Of a DNA stretch of 64,000 nt, positions 13,001-26,687 are shown piece by piece. The position numbers were made by a program, and so were the translations under genes. Numbering within the stretch: position 1 is the first letter of the stretch; each line of letters starts with the position of its first letter. The notes beneath the pieces are model-generated. The model was given only the letters and a program-made list of their open reading frames with translations, was not told where the DNA came from and made no database searches. Where the stretch lies: positions 139,088,559 through 139,152,558 of the forward strand of contig CM031595.1 in the NCBI GenBank assembly GCA_018398815.1, given 5' to 3'. This stretch comes from Conus ventricosus. Lineage: Eukaryota > Mollusca > Gastropoda > Neogastropoda > Conidae.

Positions 13001-16000
13001 GTAGGTGCTAAGGTTGTAACCAATGCTCGCAGTCCTGGCTGGCGTTGCTATGGCTTTGTCACCATGGCATCTGCAGATGAAACTACCAAGTGCATCCAAC
13101 ACCTTCACCGCACTGAACTGCATGGCAAAATGATTTCTGTTGAACGGGTGAGTCACATTCTTCCTTGGACAGATGTGTGCTGATCCCATAGAAAATCTCC
13201 CATGGCAGATTCTTTCATAATTAAATAATTGATAATTCTGCCCTCATGCAAGTGTGTGTGTGTTTTGTGAAATATTATTCTTAGATTGTGTGGGATTGAT
13301 GCAAGATATTATTTCTGCCATAGTCATGCTTGCGTCCGTTTAACTCATGGGCAACATTTTTTTTTCTTTTTAATTTGAAAGAATATAGGAGCAGTTACAA
13401 ACCTATGAACTCATAGTTACAGTGAAATGTAATTTTGCCCACATTGTCAGATCTATCTTCCACCTTCCACTCCCTTCTCCCTTACATGGTTGTCTCTCTG
13501 TGTCTCTCGCTTTCTTGCTCACATAAACATGTGCACACGCATGAGTGTGTACTCGGACACATGGTATTTAGTTAACGTGTGTGGTTGTGGTTCGATTTGT
13601 GCCATTTACGGACTGTGTGATGTAATTCTTGAATTGGTAGCTATCAGCAGCATTCAGAATTAGCCCTGTGTGTTTTTGTTTGTTTCTTCTTCTAAGAAAA
13701 GGTGATTAACTTTTATTCATGCAGCTGTAATTAGACATTTTGTTTAGTAGTGAAGTTGGTTCCCATAGTACATTTAAGAAAAAGAGAGGACAATTTATTT
13801 CTAAGGGGAGGGAGGGGGGGGGGGGGGGGGGGGTTGGGTGAATTGGGAGAAGGGAAGGGAGTGGCAGTGGAATTTGTAGAGTGCTGGTCACATTTATATG
13901 TGTGTGTTTTAATCACTGACATCACAAAATCAGGCGTAAACTTCTTTGGAAGAGCAAAGACCATTTAGTTGACCAGTTGAAAGCAAAATAATGTCATGCT
14001 CTGGATATGAGATAGCATTCACACTTAGTCCTAAGTGTGCCTGTTAGACGGATAAAGTCTTCAAAGTTTTCTTTGTGTTATAAAAAAGTTTTATTTTTTG
14101 CAATTTCAAGCTGTTTACTGGAAATAAATGTGATCCGCACATCAAATGCCATATACAACCATCATCTTGTCACTGATGTCATGCAAGAGTGAAAGAAATC
14201 GATAAAAACTGTCGATCAAATAGTCCGACCTGGTCATGGTTACTGAAAACAGGCAATAGACCACCTTTTCAGATTTACATCTGATTGCACGATTTTGAAA
14301 GGAAATTTAAAAGATTGTCCCTTCTACATCTTCTGTATTCTCGTAGAATTTTGAGATTTTTGCTTTTCCCAGTGAGAGCCCAGGTATGACATAATGCTTT
14401 GTAGTGGATGTGCACAATATGCATAGTATGTTGGTGAACTTCTGCTAGGTTTGTATATAAGTTGCAGGGATGAAAACACCTCCGCCGTCTCCGCCGTTAT
14501 TTTTTCGCATCTCCGCCGAAAGAAAAAGTCTCCGCCGAAAAATTATTCGAAGAATGATGCTCAGAAACGATCTCAACTTGTCTGCACAGCGAATTTCTTC
14601 TCTGTTGGTAATGTTCTCAAACGGCGTAGTTCTCATTCTGTTTCCTTCCAGTATCATTTCTCATCATGGCGTCGATTCACAGTAAGAGTTTGCCGCCAGT
14701 GTGTGCAGACAAAACGAAAAAAAACGAAAGAAGTATGTGAACCACTAGAAGACGAGTGGCAGCAGAAGGACGTGTGTGACCGCAGAGTCGCGGATGTAAT
14801 AAGAAAACATGACAAAGACGGCGAATTTGAAGTGTTTTGCGAGCCTTGCCAAAAACGTGTCTACTTTGGTAGTCGTGGCTTTGTGGCAATCAGAGCACAG
14901 CTTTATTTTTCTGTCCCATTCGAGACAGTTAAAGGGCTGAACAAACAAGGCTTACACATTTCTGACCCAACATTTTGTTGTTGTAGTCCAAGCAGAGGCA
15001 TGTATCAAACTTGTGTACTAGTTAACGAGGGAAAATTAAGTTCCCAGAAAGTGATGACGTCATTCTTGCACAATTGTGTGTGTGTGTGTTGTCATTGTTT
15101 GAATATTGCCTGACCTCTTGTGTACAAGCTTTCATGCCGTATCTACATTATCTACAGGAAAATAAACCTAGTCGAGTTTGGTATTAAAAGAATTGTCGGG
15201 AATTCGCCTATTCAGTCATCTCAAGAGCACAGATATATTACATTTTTCATGACAACCACTGATTATCAAACTAAGAGCCCCATTTGTAATGGCCGCTCAT
15301 CAATGCCGAACACATTGCTGCCAGACCAGTTGTACACAGATGACATTCAGTTCGCCGAGTACAGCACGGTTAGCTGGCTGGTGGGGAGCAGCCTGCAGAA
15401 AACACCCCTTTCCCTGACCTGCATTCACGGCTTGGCCTCTGCAGCTGTGGGAGAGCTGTAAACTCCCCTGCCTCTCAGAACTATGTGGCTTGCTTTGAAC
15501 AGCCGTGAGAGATCACATCGAGCGTCCCAGTCACCAACAGAAAATGTGTGTGTTTCCCACACCATTACAGCATGTTTTCAGATCATTGGGTATGCAACAA
15601 TCTACCACTACGTTTAATTTCCAAAGATAGTTTGACTCCTACTCTAAGTACTTCCACTCGTAGAGTCTTCAAAGCAAGGGAAAAACGTCAGAGTGACGAA
15701 AAGAATATAAAAGAACAAATGACATCAAAATAAACTGATGTCACAACAGTATTGTGTAACACTTTCCCCCTGGTATAATGCAAACGTTTGCTACATTTGT
15801 TAGGCGTCTGCTAACAGCACCCCTATGAAATCCTTTTCCAACAGCCCACTCCCCCACTACCTATATACTTCCTCTACTCCTCCTTCTCCCCCAACCCCAC
15901 CCTCACCCCACAACACACATACCCCACACACTTCGCCCCTCCCCCCCACACCCGTCCCCACCTCACACACATACACACCCCCACACACACACACACACAC

Positions 16001-19000
16001 CACACACACACACACATTGTCAAGAGGGGGGGGGGGATATGATTAGTTGTAAGAGGGAAGTTGGGGGGGGGGGGTGTACTGTTGTGACATCAGTTTGTTT
16101 TGATGTCATTTGTTCTTTTTCGTGTTTAGTGTTTCCTGACAAAGGGTCTAAGGCCCAAAAGCTTCAGTTTTTTTTTTTTAAAGGACTTCAAAGTAATCAT
16201 TTTTCATATTGTGTTTATTGAAGTTCAGCAGTCGTTTTCATACATATGATTTACTTAGTTTGATTTCCCACTCTGATTTACTTATCTACAGGCCTTATTC
16301 TTTATGTCCTGAAAGCACTGTTTGTCAAATTTTCTTTAGCTAGAGTTCTGAGGATTCATCATACTAAATCACCAAATGTTTGTTTCAATTGATATAGTTT
16401 CTTTCCACATCAGTCTCAGTCTTCATGGTGTTGAAAGCTGTTCCATAGAATGAGTTGTTTAGAAGCAAGAAAGTGATTTCTAAAGATTTTTATGCCATAT
16501 TTAATACAAAATATGCTTCAGCTTCAGGGGGCGCCGCCCCCTCACCCCCGCCGGGCTGTTGCCCATGTACCCCACTGGGGGCCCATGGTGAACCCCAGAT
16601 CCCGCCAATCTCCTCTTTTTTTAAAAAAACTGTTTTCATCCTGAAGTTGAGAAAAGGCACAATTTGTGTTCATTTGTGTAGCCAGTTACTACATGAGTTT
16701 ATGCTGTAAAATGTGTTTTTCTCTTCCGCATGTTTGTGCAGTTCTCATCTTTTAAGGCGAAGACAGGGGGGCCATCAAAACCGGCATCTTCTAGTAAGAC
16801 CATCACTGGCCGTTCTATCACAGGCAAACCTACTTCTGTTACTATCACCACCAAGACGCCTGCTAAAAAGGATGAGAAAAAAACACCAGGTAATCATAAA
16901 AAAGGGTGTTTTTTGGTATATGTGCATGTGTTTTCTCACAAGAAAAGATAGTGGAGTGGATAACTGGGTATTATTATTGACTTCAAAACAAAGGTAACAT
17001 CAGATCTGCAACTGTTTTTGTTTCTTTTTATTTTGAGGAGTGGTGGGTATGGAAGAGAAGGGGATGGGTAGGGGCTATACATATACTAGGTGTACTATTC
17101 AGTGATGTAGAAAATGTTTTATGATGTCTTTTTTTTTTAAACAAATAGTTTACAGTGAATTGGAAATATCTTAGCTGATACAACTTGCGAGTATGTGTGA
17201 CAGGGCTTTCCTATGTATAGTAGAGCCTCTCAGCATAAGTAAATCTTGCACAAATAAAATGTTCCAGAAAAAGGGTTTTAAGTTCTTTAAGGATCTATAT
17301 TGAGACGCTTTTTTATATTACAAGGGTGGTTCAATAAGTTCTAAAATTTGGTATTCTGAGAACACTTATTGACAAGCAGACTGGTCCATTTTCTCGAAGT
17401 ATCCTCCTCCATCTTGATGCATTTGGTCATCCTATCAAACCAGTTGTTGAAGATACTTGATCACATTGATTGGAATATGATGGTGATCATGCCCTACAGT
17501 GCTCGGATGTCTTAAGAGGTCTAGAACTTCATCTACTACTGCTATTTCATGACGGGGAACAGAAACAAGTCACAGGTGGTTCTGGCAAGGAAGGCAGATG
17601 AGTGACCAACTTTACATTGTTTTCAGCTAGGAAGGCAACAGTTGTTGCAGTGTAAGCGTCAGTGTTTCATGGTGGGGCAGCAAGCCATGGATACCATGTG
17701 CAGGCAAAATTTACACCATTCCACGAAGACTTTGGATAGGCAATGGTCGATACACCTGTTTGAGATCACCATCATCCTTTCCTCTGAAGTATGGCCAGAC
17801 TTGGAAGAGAATCTGGTCATTACTTGCCCGCACTCCTTGATCTCTTGAACTGCACCAAAAGATTCTTAGCTGAGAGAATGTTCACAGCAGACAGTCATAG
17901 GGATTTCAGATTGTATTTAAAGACCCATATTTCTTCACGTCAGGATTTCCCACACACAATATGAATGTCTTTCAATCATTTTCTGAGCATATGAATACAC
18001 CATTCTTACTCTAACCCTCTTGAGCTCTTCAAGTTGTGAGGTACCTAACTGGTACAGCATTTACTGATGCCAAGTTGACCCCACAGAACTGTACTCTAGC
18101 CCAGTTCCTGCTGTATCTTCTGGCATGTTAATGTGAGATTGTCCTTCATGAATGACTTTGCCATGGTTACTTTGTCTTCAGTAACCAGGTTGAGGAAGGC
18201 TGGTATGGTTTGTCTCCTTCAGCTGAGAGTCTGCCAAGCTAAGATAATTTATATACCTCTTGAAAACTGTGATTCTGGAAGGAGACTGTTTCCCAAAGCA
18301 TAGACAAACTCGGTAAGAAGGCAGGGGCATGACATTTAGAAAACTGAACAAAACCGTAGCACAGAAATCTGGTCTGCTCAGGTTACTACGGCTGCAGAAG
18401 CCAAGTCATCCTGACCAGTTTCCTTGCAGATTTGAATTCAACAGCTGGATGATCTTGAAAATAAGTGTGTTGCTATGACAACAGTAATATAATGCAATAA
18501 TCTTTTCCTCACTTCATAAGCTTTCATCTCAGACTTTATTATAAAGCCCTCATATTTCTGCAGCTTAAGCTGCTTTTATCTCAGACTTTATTATAAAGCC
18601 CTCATATTTCTGCAGCTTGCAAGGACATTTTACGTTATTGACAGATGTGTTAATATGTCAAGACTTCGATATCTGGGTCATTCAGGTGGTTGTGGATTTT
18701 GTTAAAGGTGGCAGTAAGGATGGCGACAAGAAACTGGTGAAAAAGGAAGGCCAAAAGGAGGGTATTAAGGATGCCAAAAAAGATGACCAGTCCTCTAAAG
18801 ATAAGGCAGAGGATAAAAAAAATGATAAGCCTGCAAGAAAAGAAGGTTGGTGAACTAAGTATGTTTTTCACTCTGAGCGCAGGCAAAGCATTGTCTGTCT
18901 GTCGATGTGTCTGTTAGCAAGGTAAACTCAGAATATACCTTCCCCTTCGCTTTTAAATTTCGTCATGCAAAAAAAAAAAAAAAAAGGCTATTAAATGTTA

Positions 19001-20794
19001 ACAGTATTAAACATAAGATGAAAGTATTTGCACATACACATGCATACATTTAGGAAGAAAATGGTGGACATCTTTTATAATGTGTATACTTCGCCATAAC
19101 TTCTCATACTTTTATTGCATATCATGTAAACTGAAAGTAGCTTGAATGTTACACTTACATCTGTAGTTTGCCTTCCCTTGCATCTCCAATTTCCATTTTC
19201 TTCCCTCCACACCCCACACCAGCTTATCATCTTAACCCTCTGCCTACCGCATTACTTTGTGCTATATGACTATGTGAATACAATGCCAAGAGAGGTAACT
19301 CTGCAACACATACACCCTTGCCATAAAGCAACCTCAATAAAAAAAAATTTGTTTTTAACTTATCTAATCTGTAAAAGTAATGAAAAAAAAATTCAAAGAC
19401 ATCACTCCACCCAAAACAGCCATTTTCTTTCTATATATAGCGAACTGGTACACGAGGAAATAAAAAAACGAACAGACTAACTCAAGGATGAGAACAGCTC
19501 CGCCGTTTTCCGCCGTCTTAAAAAAAAAATGTCCGCCGTTTGAAAAAATCTCCGCCAAAAAAAAAAAAAAAAGCTATCGCGATTTTCTTTGCTCCCAATC
19601 TCGGCGAGACGCCTCCGGCGAGATCACTCTGGGCTTATACCCAAATGGGCTGGTTTTTATTCGGTTGACTCGGCCAACCACTGCACGTCCGCTTACAGCG
19701 CCGATCGACCGAGTGTCATCTGTGATTCATGGAGTCGAACAAAATCGCAAAAAAAAAAAAAAAAAAATATAACCGTTGGAAAGAAAACTGGCTCGAGGAA
19801 GAGGTGTGTTTGGTAGTAGAGTTAGAGATAGCATATGCAAAAGCAGTGACGAGCAGGCGTTATGTCTAGCTTGCAACAAGAAAATCAGCTTCGGAAGTCG
19901 TGGCTTCATTACGATTGCTGACCACATGAAACACCTGGTTCACAGGCAGCGTGTCGCTGCATTGAAGAACAATTAAACTTTGGAAAGTAAGCTGTTGGTG
20001 ATTTTGCTCTCTTCTTTGTTATATTTTATCATTCATTTGCAATGGTCAAACTATCTCAGTTAGCTGAAACATTCGTCATTTGACTTTATGTTGTGAAACA
20101 AAACCTAGACGTCTAGTTACTAATAATAGAACCAGGGCCAAGGGCAGGTAATTTTCGGAAAAACCCATTTCTTACGTAAATCGACCAGCCACAAACGCAG
20201 AGAGCCCTGTATTAAATCCATTTGCATGTTTGACAAAAAACAAAAACAAATAAAAAGAAAAAAAAAAAAACCCTCAGAATTTGAGGTTTGAATTGAAGGC
20301 TAGAAACATATTTTGATGGTTTTAAATGTGGATTTTTCTTGTTTATATATTAAAAAAATGCTTCAGCCCCCAGACCCCCAACACAAAAATCTCCTCTGCT
20401 TTTTAAAAATCTGTTCTCATCCCTGCTAACTCTACTTCAGTGTTCTCGGAGCTAAAACAATTTTCCGTAAATTCACTGTAACCACAGAATGTCATGGATT
20501 AGGAGCACAGAGTGATTTTCCAAGTTTAAACAAAGTACTGAAACCTTCAGGAACAAAATAAAGTCTTTCTGTATGGTCTGCACACTAAATAATCAACTTT
20601 TATTGTGAAGGAAAAAAAACACCCAAACTCAACAGTTTTGTTAAGCCAAAGGCATCGCATACAAGAATATTTGTCTTCTAACTACTGAGGGGAAAAAAAT
20701 AACAAGAACAGATTACTGAATACTGGACTTCAGATTGTGATGGAATTCCGCAAAAATGTGCTTTTGCACAGGTGCACTGAGCAATCCCCCCCCT

Positions 20795-20834
<40 letters not shown>

Positions 20835-23800
20835 TGGTGATGATGTACCTCTTGTCCGTCTCCTCTTTGCTTTTTGATAAACAGGCAGTTTTTATTTTAG
20901 GCCAGAGTTTATGTTCATCCTTTTCTGCTTGCTTTTGTGCAGCAAAATTTGTTTCTCGTTAAAAGTCTGCCAAAATTCTGAAGAAATCAAAAGGCCAAAG
21001 GTGACGCTTCCACAGGCAAATCATACTGACCGGGTTTCCTGGCTATCAAAACAAGGGAAACTTTTTGGGGGCTTCACTTCTTGTAGCCAACCACTCTATC
21101 AACGATTAAAGAATCTCTAGCAAGTGTTGTTTTTTGAAATTTCTTTTTTAGGGGGGCTGGGCCCAGCAGCAGTGGGCTATTCAACGTCGTCATTATCATC
21201 GCTCGAATTATTATCGATTTGGGCTTCAAAATCAGTCGCCAGTTGATCTTTATTTATAACTAGGTCAAGATTGACGTCCGAATCGTCTCACTTGAAATCT
21301 TCTTCAAGAGTGTGGCCCGCAAATACGCTCTCTTCATTAATATCACTTCAGAAAATGAATTCTGCAAGTTGCATATTTACTTGATCCGCCATTTTCCCCG
21401 AAAATCTTCACGAAAAAAAGCAGCACTTTGAAAATTCACAGCAGCGAAACTTCTACCAAAACACATGCAACAAAAAACAACATGGCATCCAGAAACTTCC
21501 GTACCGGAAGACTCTTCTGTCGCAATTGCATTCTGGGATATGCGATGTTGAAAGCGAAAGTCGTTGACCTAGTATTCAGCGGTCGATCCGGTATGCAGAT
21601 AGAGCAAATCTCACGGTTGATCCGGTAGGCATTGGGTTAAAATAAGATGGTTAGTATAAAACGCTGGAAGAAGTAGGGGGAAAACTGCTGTGTATCCTTG
21701 GCACAGGGATTTTTGATAAGGTGATTGAAAAAACTGCAAACAGCACACAACTTGATGGGGAAACGTGCAGGAGACATGTCCTGTCAGGACAGTGAGGTAT
21801 GATCATCTCTAACCTGGAAATATTGGCCGGAAGGAAGGGACGTGCTGGTGGGGGTTCTTCATAAAAATTGACAATTGTTTGATGCGTCAGTATCTGCAGG
21901 TAGTTAAATTATGAGTTTTCTAACCGGCACAGTGATGAAATGCTGAAGGAAAAGCCATTCATGAAGAAATAGAAGCATGTCCAGGAGACCAGAAATTTCC
22001 AGTTTGTTCAAGGAATAACTTAGGCAGCCAGTGCGGCTGTGGCTTCAGCTGGCAAATGTTCACAAAATTGAAATTTCCACTCAAAGCTATTGTGTTTTGA
22101 AAATAATCTCAACTGCAAGTCAAGAATTAAATGCGTCGGATTTGTTTTTGCTAAAAGGTACTTGATTATGGGATAGTGCTTTTGATCCACATGGCTGGTT
22201 ATGATCATCATGGTGTGAACCATGTGGTTATGTATTAATCATGTCTTCTTCCTCGAAACATCAGCCTACTTTAGTTTCATCTTTCACCGGGTATTATGAT
22301 CAGATCCTTTCTCTTGCAGATTCCAGAAGGTCTCAGAGTAGCCGTGACCGAAGTCGACACAGAGATTCGGAAAAATCACGAGAGCAGAGGGAGCGTGACA
22401 TTTTATCCTTCGAGAAGATCAGGGTAAATTGTGATGAATCCTAAAACATAGATTGCTGTTTAAGTCAGGACAATTTGGCTGTTGTGGGTGTTTTTTTTTT
22501 TTTCTTTTCCACTTTTTTTTCTTTGTTTTTTTGTATTTCAAGAAGATTGCAAATGAAAAGCTGTGCATGGTTAAAAAGTCTTTTACTTCATTGACATTTC
22601 CAGAATATAGTGCATTGTCTCGTGAGGTGTTTTCACATTGTGGAAAGAAAAGAGAGAGACTGCAAATGTTCTGGATGGCCGTGAAAAGCCTAAAAGATTT
22701 ACGTACTTGTTTTATTCTTTTGTTTATCATTGACCTTTTTTTTTTCCCCAAAAAATTGTAAAATTTTAGTTATTTTTCATCACACAATTCTTTTTTTTGT
22801 TTTCTCTGTACAATCAGTTAATATGTTCATAAGTATGCGTTGATATTACTGCTCACTATAACATAAGTATTCAATCTTTTCGTTGGATATAAAGATGAGA
22901 ATAAAAAAGAAATTGATAAGAAAAAAGAACTTTTGTAGAACTCAAAAGTTGCACTTTCACCAGTTGATTTCATCCAGTTGCCTTTCTTTGTTGTGTGTGT
23001 TTTTAAGCTGGTTCCAACATGAAGACAATAATTTAGTCCGATTTCATGATTGAAATAAATTATTATTACAGGCTGAAAGAGAGCGTGAGCGTTTACGTCA
23101 GAAAGAGCTGCAGCTTCGTTGTGAAGAGAGATATCGCATTGCAGAGCTGGACAGAGAAAGACAGCGACAGAAGATAATTAATAGGAAGCAGCGGGAAGAA
23201 GCCATGCAATTAGAGAGAGAAAAAGAAAAGCTCAGGTAACACTTCTCATCATTCTGTATTTTCCTTTTTTTTCCTGTTTGGATTAGTGAATGCAAGTGGA
23301 ACAGGAATAATGTGTATTTTTGCTATGAATTGGTCTTTTACTGTTCAGGGAAAAGACCCTAATGTTTTTGTACATGTTTATGTTGCTCCTTTCCTCTTCC
23401 GGTTTAATTATCCTGAAGCTGTAAAATGGTTTTATATCTTTCAAAGATGCCTTTCCTGTTCCGGTTTTATTATCCTAAAGCTATAAATTGGTTTCATATC
23501 CTTCAAAGATATAGAATGAAAAACTTTATTAATATTGCAGATATACAGAAGGTAAGCTAGATATCTGGTTTCATGTAAGTTATATACTGTACCATGTAAA
23601 ACCGCGAACTGCTGCTAGTTTTGACATTTTATTACAGAATGGAGAAGGAAAGGCTTGAATTGGAGCGACAAGAAGCAGAGCGATTACGTAGAGAAACCAG
23701 TCGTTTGAAGAGAATAGCTGAAGAGAAACTGCGACGTGAGCAAGAAAGGTGAGATGGGCAGTGAATAAGGTGGTGTGAATGTTCATCATTTGTAGAAGTA

Positions 23801-26648
23801 CTATTTTTTATGCATTTGATTCTATCTGTTGTTTCCTGTCAACATTATTTGTTTCACTCGGTCGAAATCAACAACCCCTATCCCCTCTCTCCTCAGACAG
23901 ACAGACACACACACATACACACTCGCCACGCTTGTGTGCAGTATGCAGATGTCTAAACTGTGTGTCAATTTGTTGAGCAGACACCATATTGTGCTAGCCT
24001 GCAAATATATGCAATCAGGCAACTCATTTCCATTACAAGAGTGAATGCACAGATGCGCTTAACCGGAGCATATGTGTTTAGTCTGTTACTATGCTTTTTA
24101 TCTTCAGACTTGAAGAGGAGCGTCGTGCCATCAAGAGACCTGCCCCACCTCCCAAAGTGGGTATGGGGGACTACTGGGGTGAGGCAGCAAAGCAGTCTCG
24201 TAAAGACTCGGGATTCAAATCCATGTGAGAACTAAGTTTCAGTCTTCATTGCAATGTTGCAGCTTAGTCTTGAGTGCTAGCCCAAAGTATTCTTGTAGAA
24301 TGACATTGAGTAGTCTAACAATTTCATGGTGCTTTTTGCAGCTGTAATTTTCTTATACAGTCTAAAGTGCGTGCTACATGGAGAATCTTAATATATTGGG
24401 GGTTTTGCTTATTTGTTTGTTTTAACGTCTTTTTTAAAAAATCGTATGAGATTATTACTTGGCCTTAAGTAAGAATGGGTGAGGTGAATTTGGACAGGCG
24501 GACCATTTCGTCAAGATTGTATGAGGTTTGGGAACGACAAATGGGTTAGGATAGAGAGCTTAGCACTAGATCATTTATGACCACCTAGTGTGGATGGAAG
24601 GAGGATGTGAATGGTGAGACGGGCAGTGGATCACCAAAACAGCTTTGTGGCAGGGTTGGTGAATGGCTGGACAGAGACTAGCACTAGATATCCACCAACA
24701 GCGTTGTGGAAGGGTTGGGGGACTTTGGATAGAGACTAGCACAAGATCATCATCACCAATTTTGTGACATGATTGGGTAAGGGCAAGTGAAGTGGATAAA
24801 TACTGGCACTAGAACACCATAACCAACTGTGTGTGAAAGGTAGGGAAATGACAGGTGAGTCGGGACAGAGAATAGCTATAAATCACTAGCAACAAACCTG
24901 TGTGAGGGTTGGGAAAATAGCAGGCAAGTTTGACAGAGATTAGCACTTGAACACCACAAACAATCTTGTGAGATGGTTGTGGAAATGGTAGGAGTGTTTG
25001 GATAGAGATCAGCATTATAATAAAAACAACTACTTCATGTGTGCTGGGAGGGTGCCAGACAGGGGTCTACAGTTTTGTGGAAATTGAACGTTGGATTTTT
25101 TGCTTCCCAATCATCCACCATGCCACCACTTTGTCACAAAAAGCCATGTTTGTTGATGGATTTTATATGAATACTGAATCAAAGCATTTCCATAAAGGGA
25201 GGAGAGGAAAACCCTCAAATATGATGGCACAGCCAGTGATGTTTTGTAATTTCAGGGGTTTTCAACTTCAGCCTGAATAAAAAGCCTTAGAATCAGATAA
25301 GAAACAGTCTAGTCTATTGAGACTGTCGTTGCGCAGTTTTCTTGAAAGAAGCAGGGATTCCAGATGAAAGATTTAGAGAAGTGGTGGATTTGAGCACGAA
25401 ATAGAGAAATGTGATCTCGGAGAGAAAGTTGTGCATTTTGAGTCCAGATGTAATGTCTTCCTTACCTCAGGAAGGGAGCAAAAGGAGCACAAACTGTCTG
25501 ATCAAGAATTTGACAGAAAATTATAGCAGCTTTCTTTCAGTTGGGGTCTTAGATAAACAGGGATTTGAAAGGTAGTAGGAGTGAGTTTGTTTTTTTCTGT
25601 CAATGATTTAGACTTTGCTGACAATTTCAGAGCGACTTGGAAGTTTATCCAGCTTCACATTTGTCATTGTAAGTGAGGAACACTACCTTGAAGTCCTTTC
25701 TTGTTTATCTGCCAAGTGTTTGAATTGATAACATTTTTGCTAAAACATTTCAAATAACAACGGTTCTGTGTAATTTTCCAGTCGTGACCGTGACTTCAGA
25801 AGAGAAGAGAGGCGGGAAGACCGAGGTAGCCACCGTGACATTCGGGAAGAGTTCAGTAGCCGTGAAAGTCATGGTCTGAGTGGGAATGGACCAGTCTCAG
25901 GACGTGGACATGGTAGTCGTGACAGTCGAAGTAAGCAGGCTGCAAGAGGATCAAGGATTGAAAGGAAGAAAAACAACTGTTCTGTGATGTTAGCGTGTGT
26001 GTGAGGGTGGTTGGGTTGTATGTTTGTTTAATGAAGTCAGTTAAGACTGTACACATACCATCTACAGTGCAAATGTCTGCTCATAACACAAAGTAAAACT
26101 GTTGTATAGCTAACTGATCATCACAGATTTCTGCTTTCAGTGTAAGTTTAAGCTGTTATGTTGTAATAAATAACTTTCCATGGACAGATTTCTGCATTTG
26201 GGCTAGTTAAAACCATATAGAACAAGTGTGTTTTGTAACTCGAGCAAGTTTAATTATAAACTAATGAACTTACCATAGCAGATGTGGCACTTGGTAAATT
26301 TATTGTATAAATAACTCATAATAGTTGTGACAGAAGATAAATATTGTGTATTTTACTTGTACTAGATGTGACACAAAGTATAACTAATCAAAATGTGTTG
26401 CAAGGCAAAACTGTCTCTCTTGTTTTGTTTCTAATAAATTTTTCTCGTCTGTTTCTTTGATAGATTGGTTGTATGCCAGTTGCTCATGTTTAACATGCAT
26501 GTGATGTCCCTTTATTTCAAAATAACCCCTAATTCATGTTCATTTCATAGATTTTTTATACAAATTTCACCTCTCACCTAGCATCACAACACCTAGCATC
26601 TTTTCTGAAAGGCTGTAAATTGGCTGCTGATTTGATATGGTTTGTGTG

Positions 26649-26687
<39 letters not shown>

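Larger units (their letters stand above)
14465..16643 (+). mobile_element. ZnF-TIR element 4 (2179 bp, TSD aagttg) with nested inverted-repeat element
   Basis: The left end CAGGGATGAAAACAC pairs with the right end CTGTTTTCATCCTG (16630-16643), apart from a one-base indel and the innermost base. aagttg flanks both sides (14459-14464; 16644-16649). The left subterminal array has four TCCGCCG words between 14481 and 14545. The right part has gggggcgccgccccc. The zinc-finger ORF is decayed (14650-14910: [19 protein letters not shown], with the His half lost). An inverted-repeat insert with a hammerhead-like motif lies at about 15709-16165. It is in SAFB intron d-e, sense orientation, ending 98 bp before exon e. 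Confidence 0.85.
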
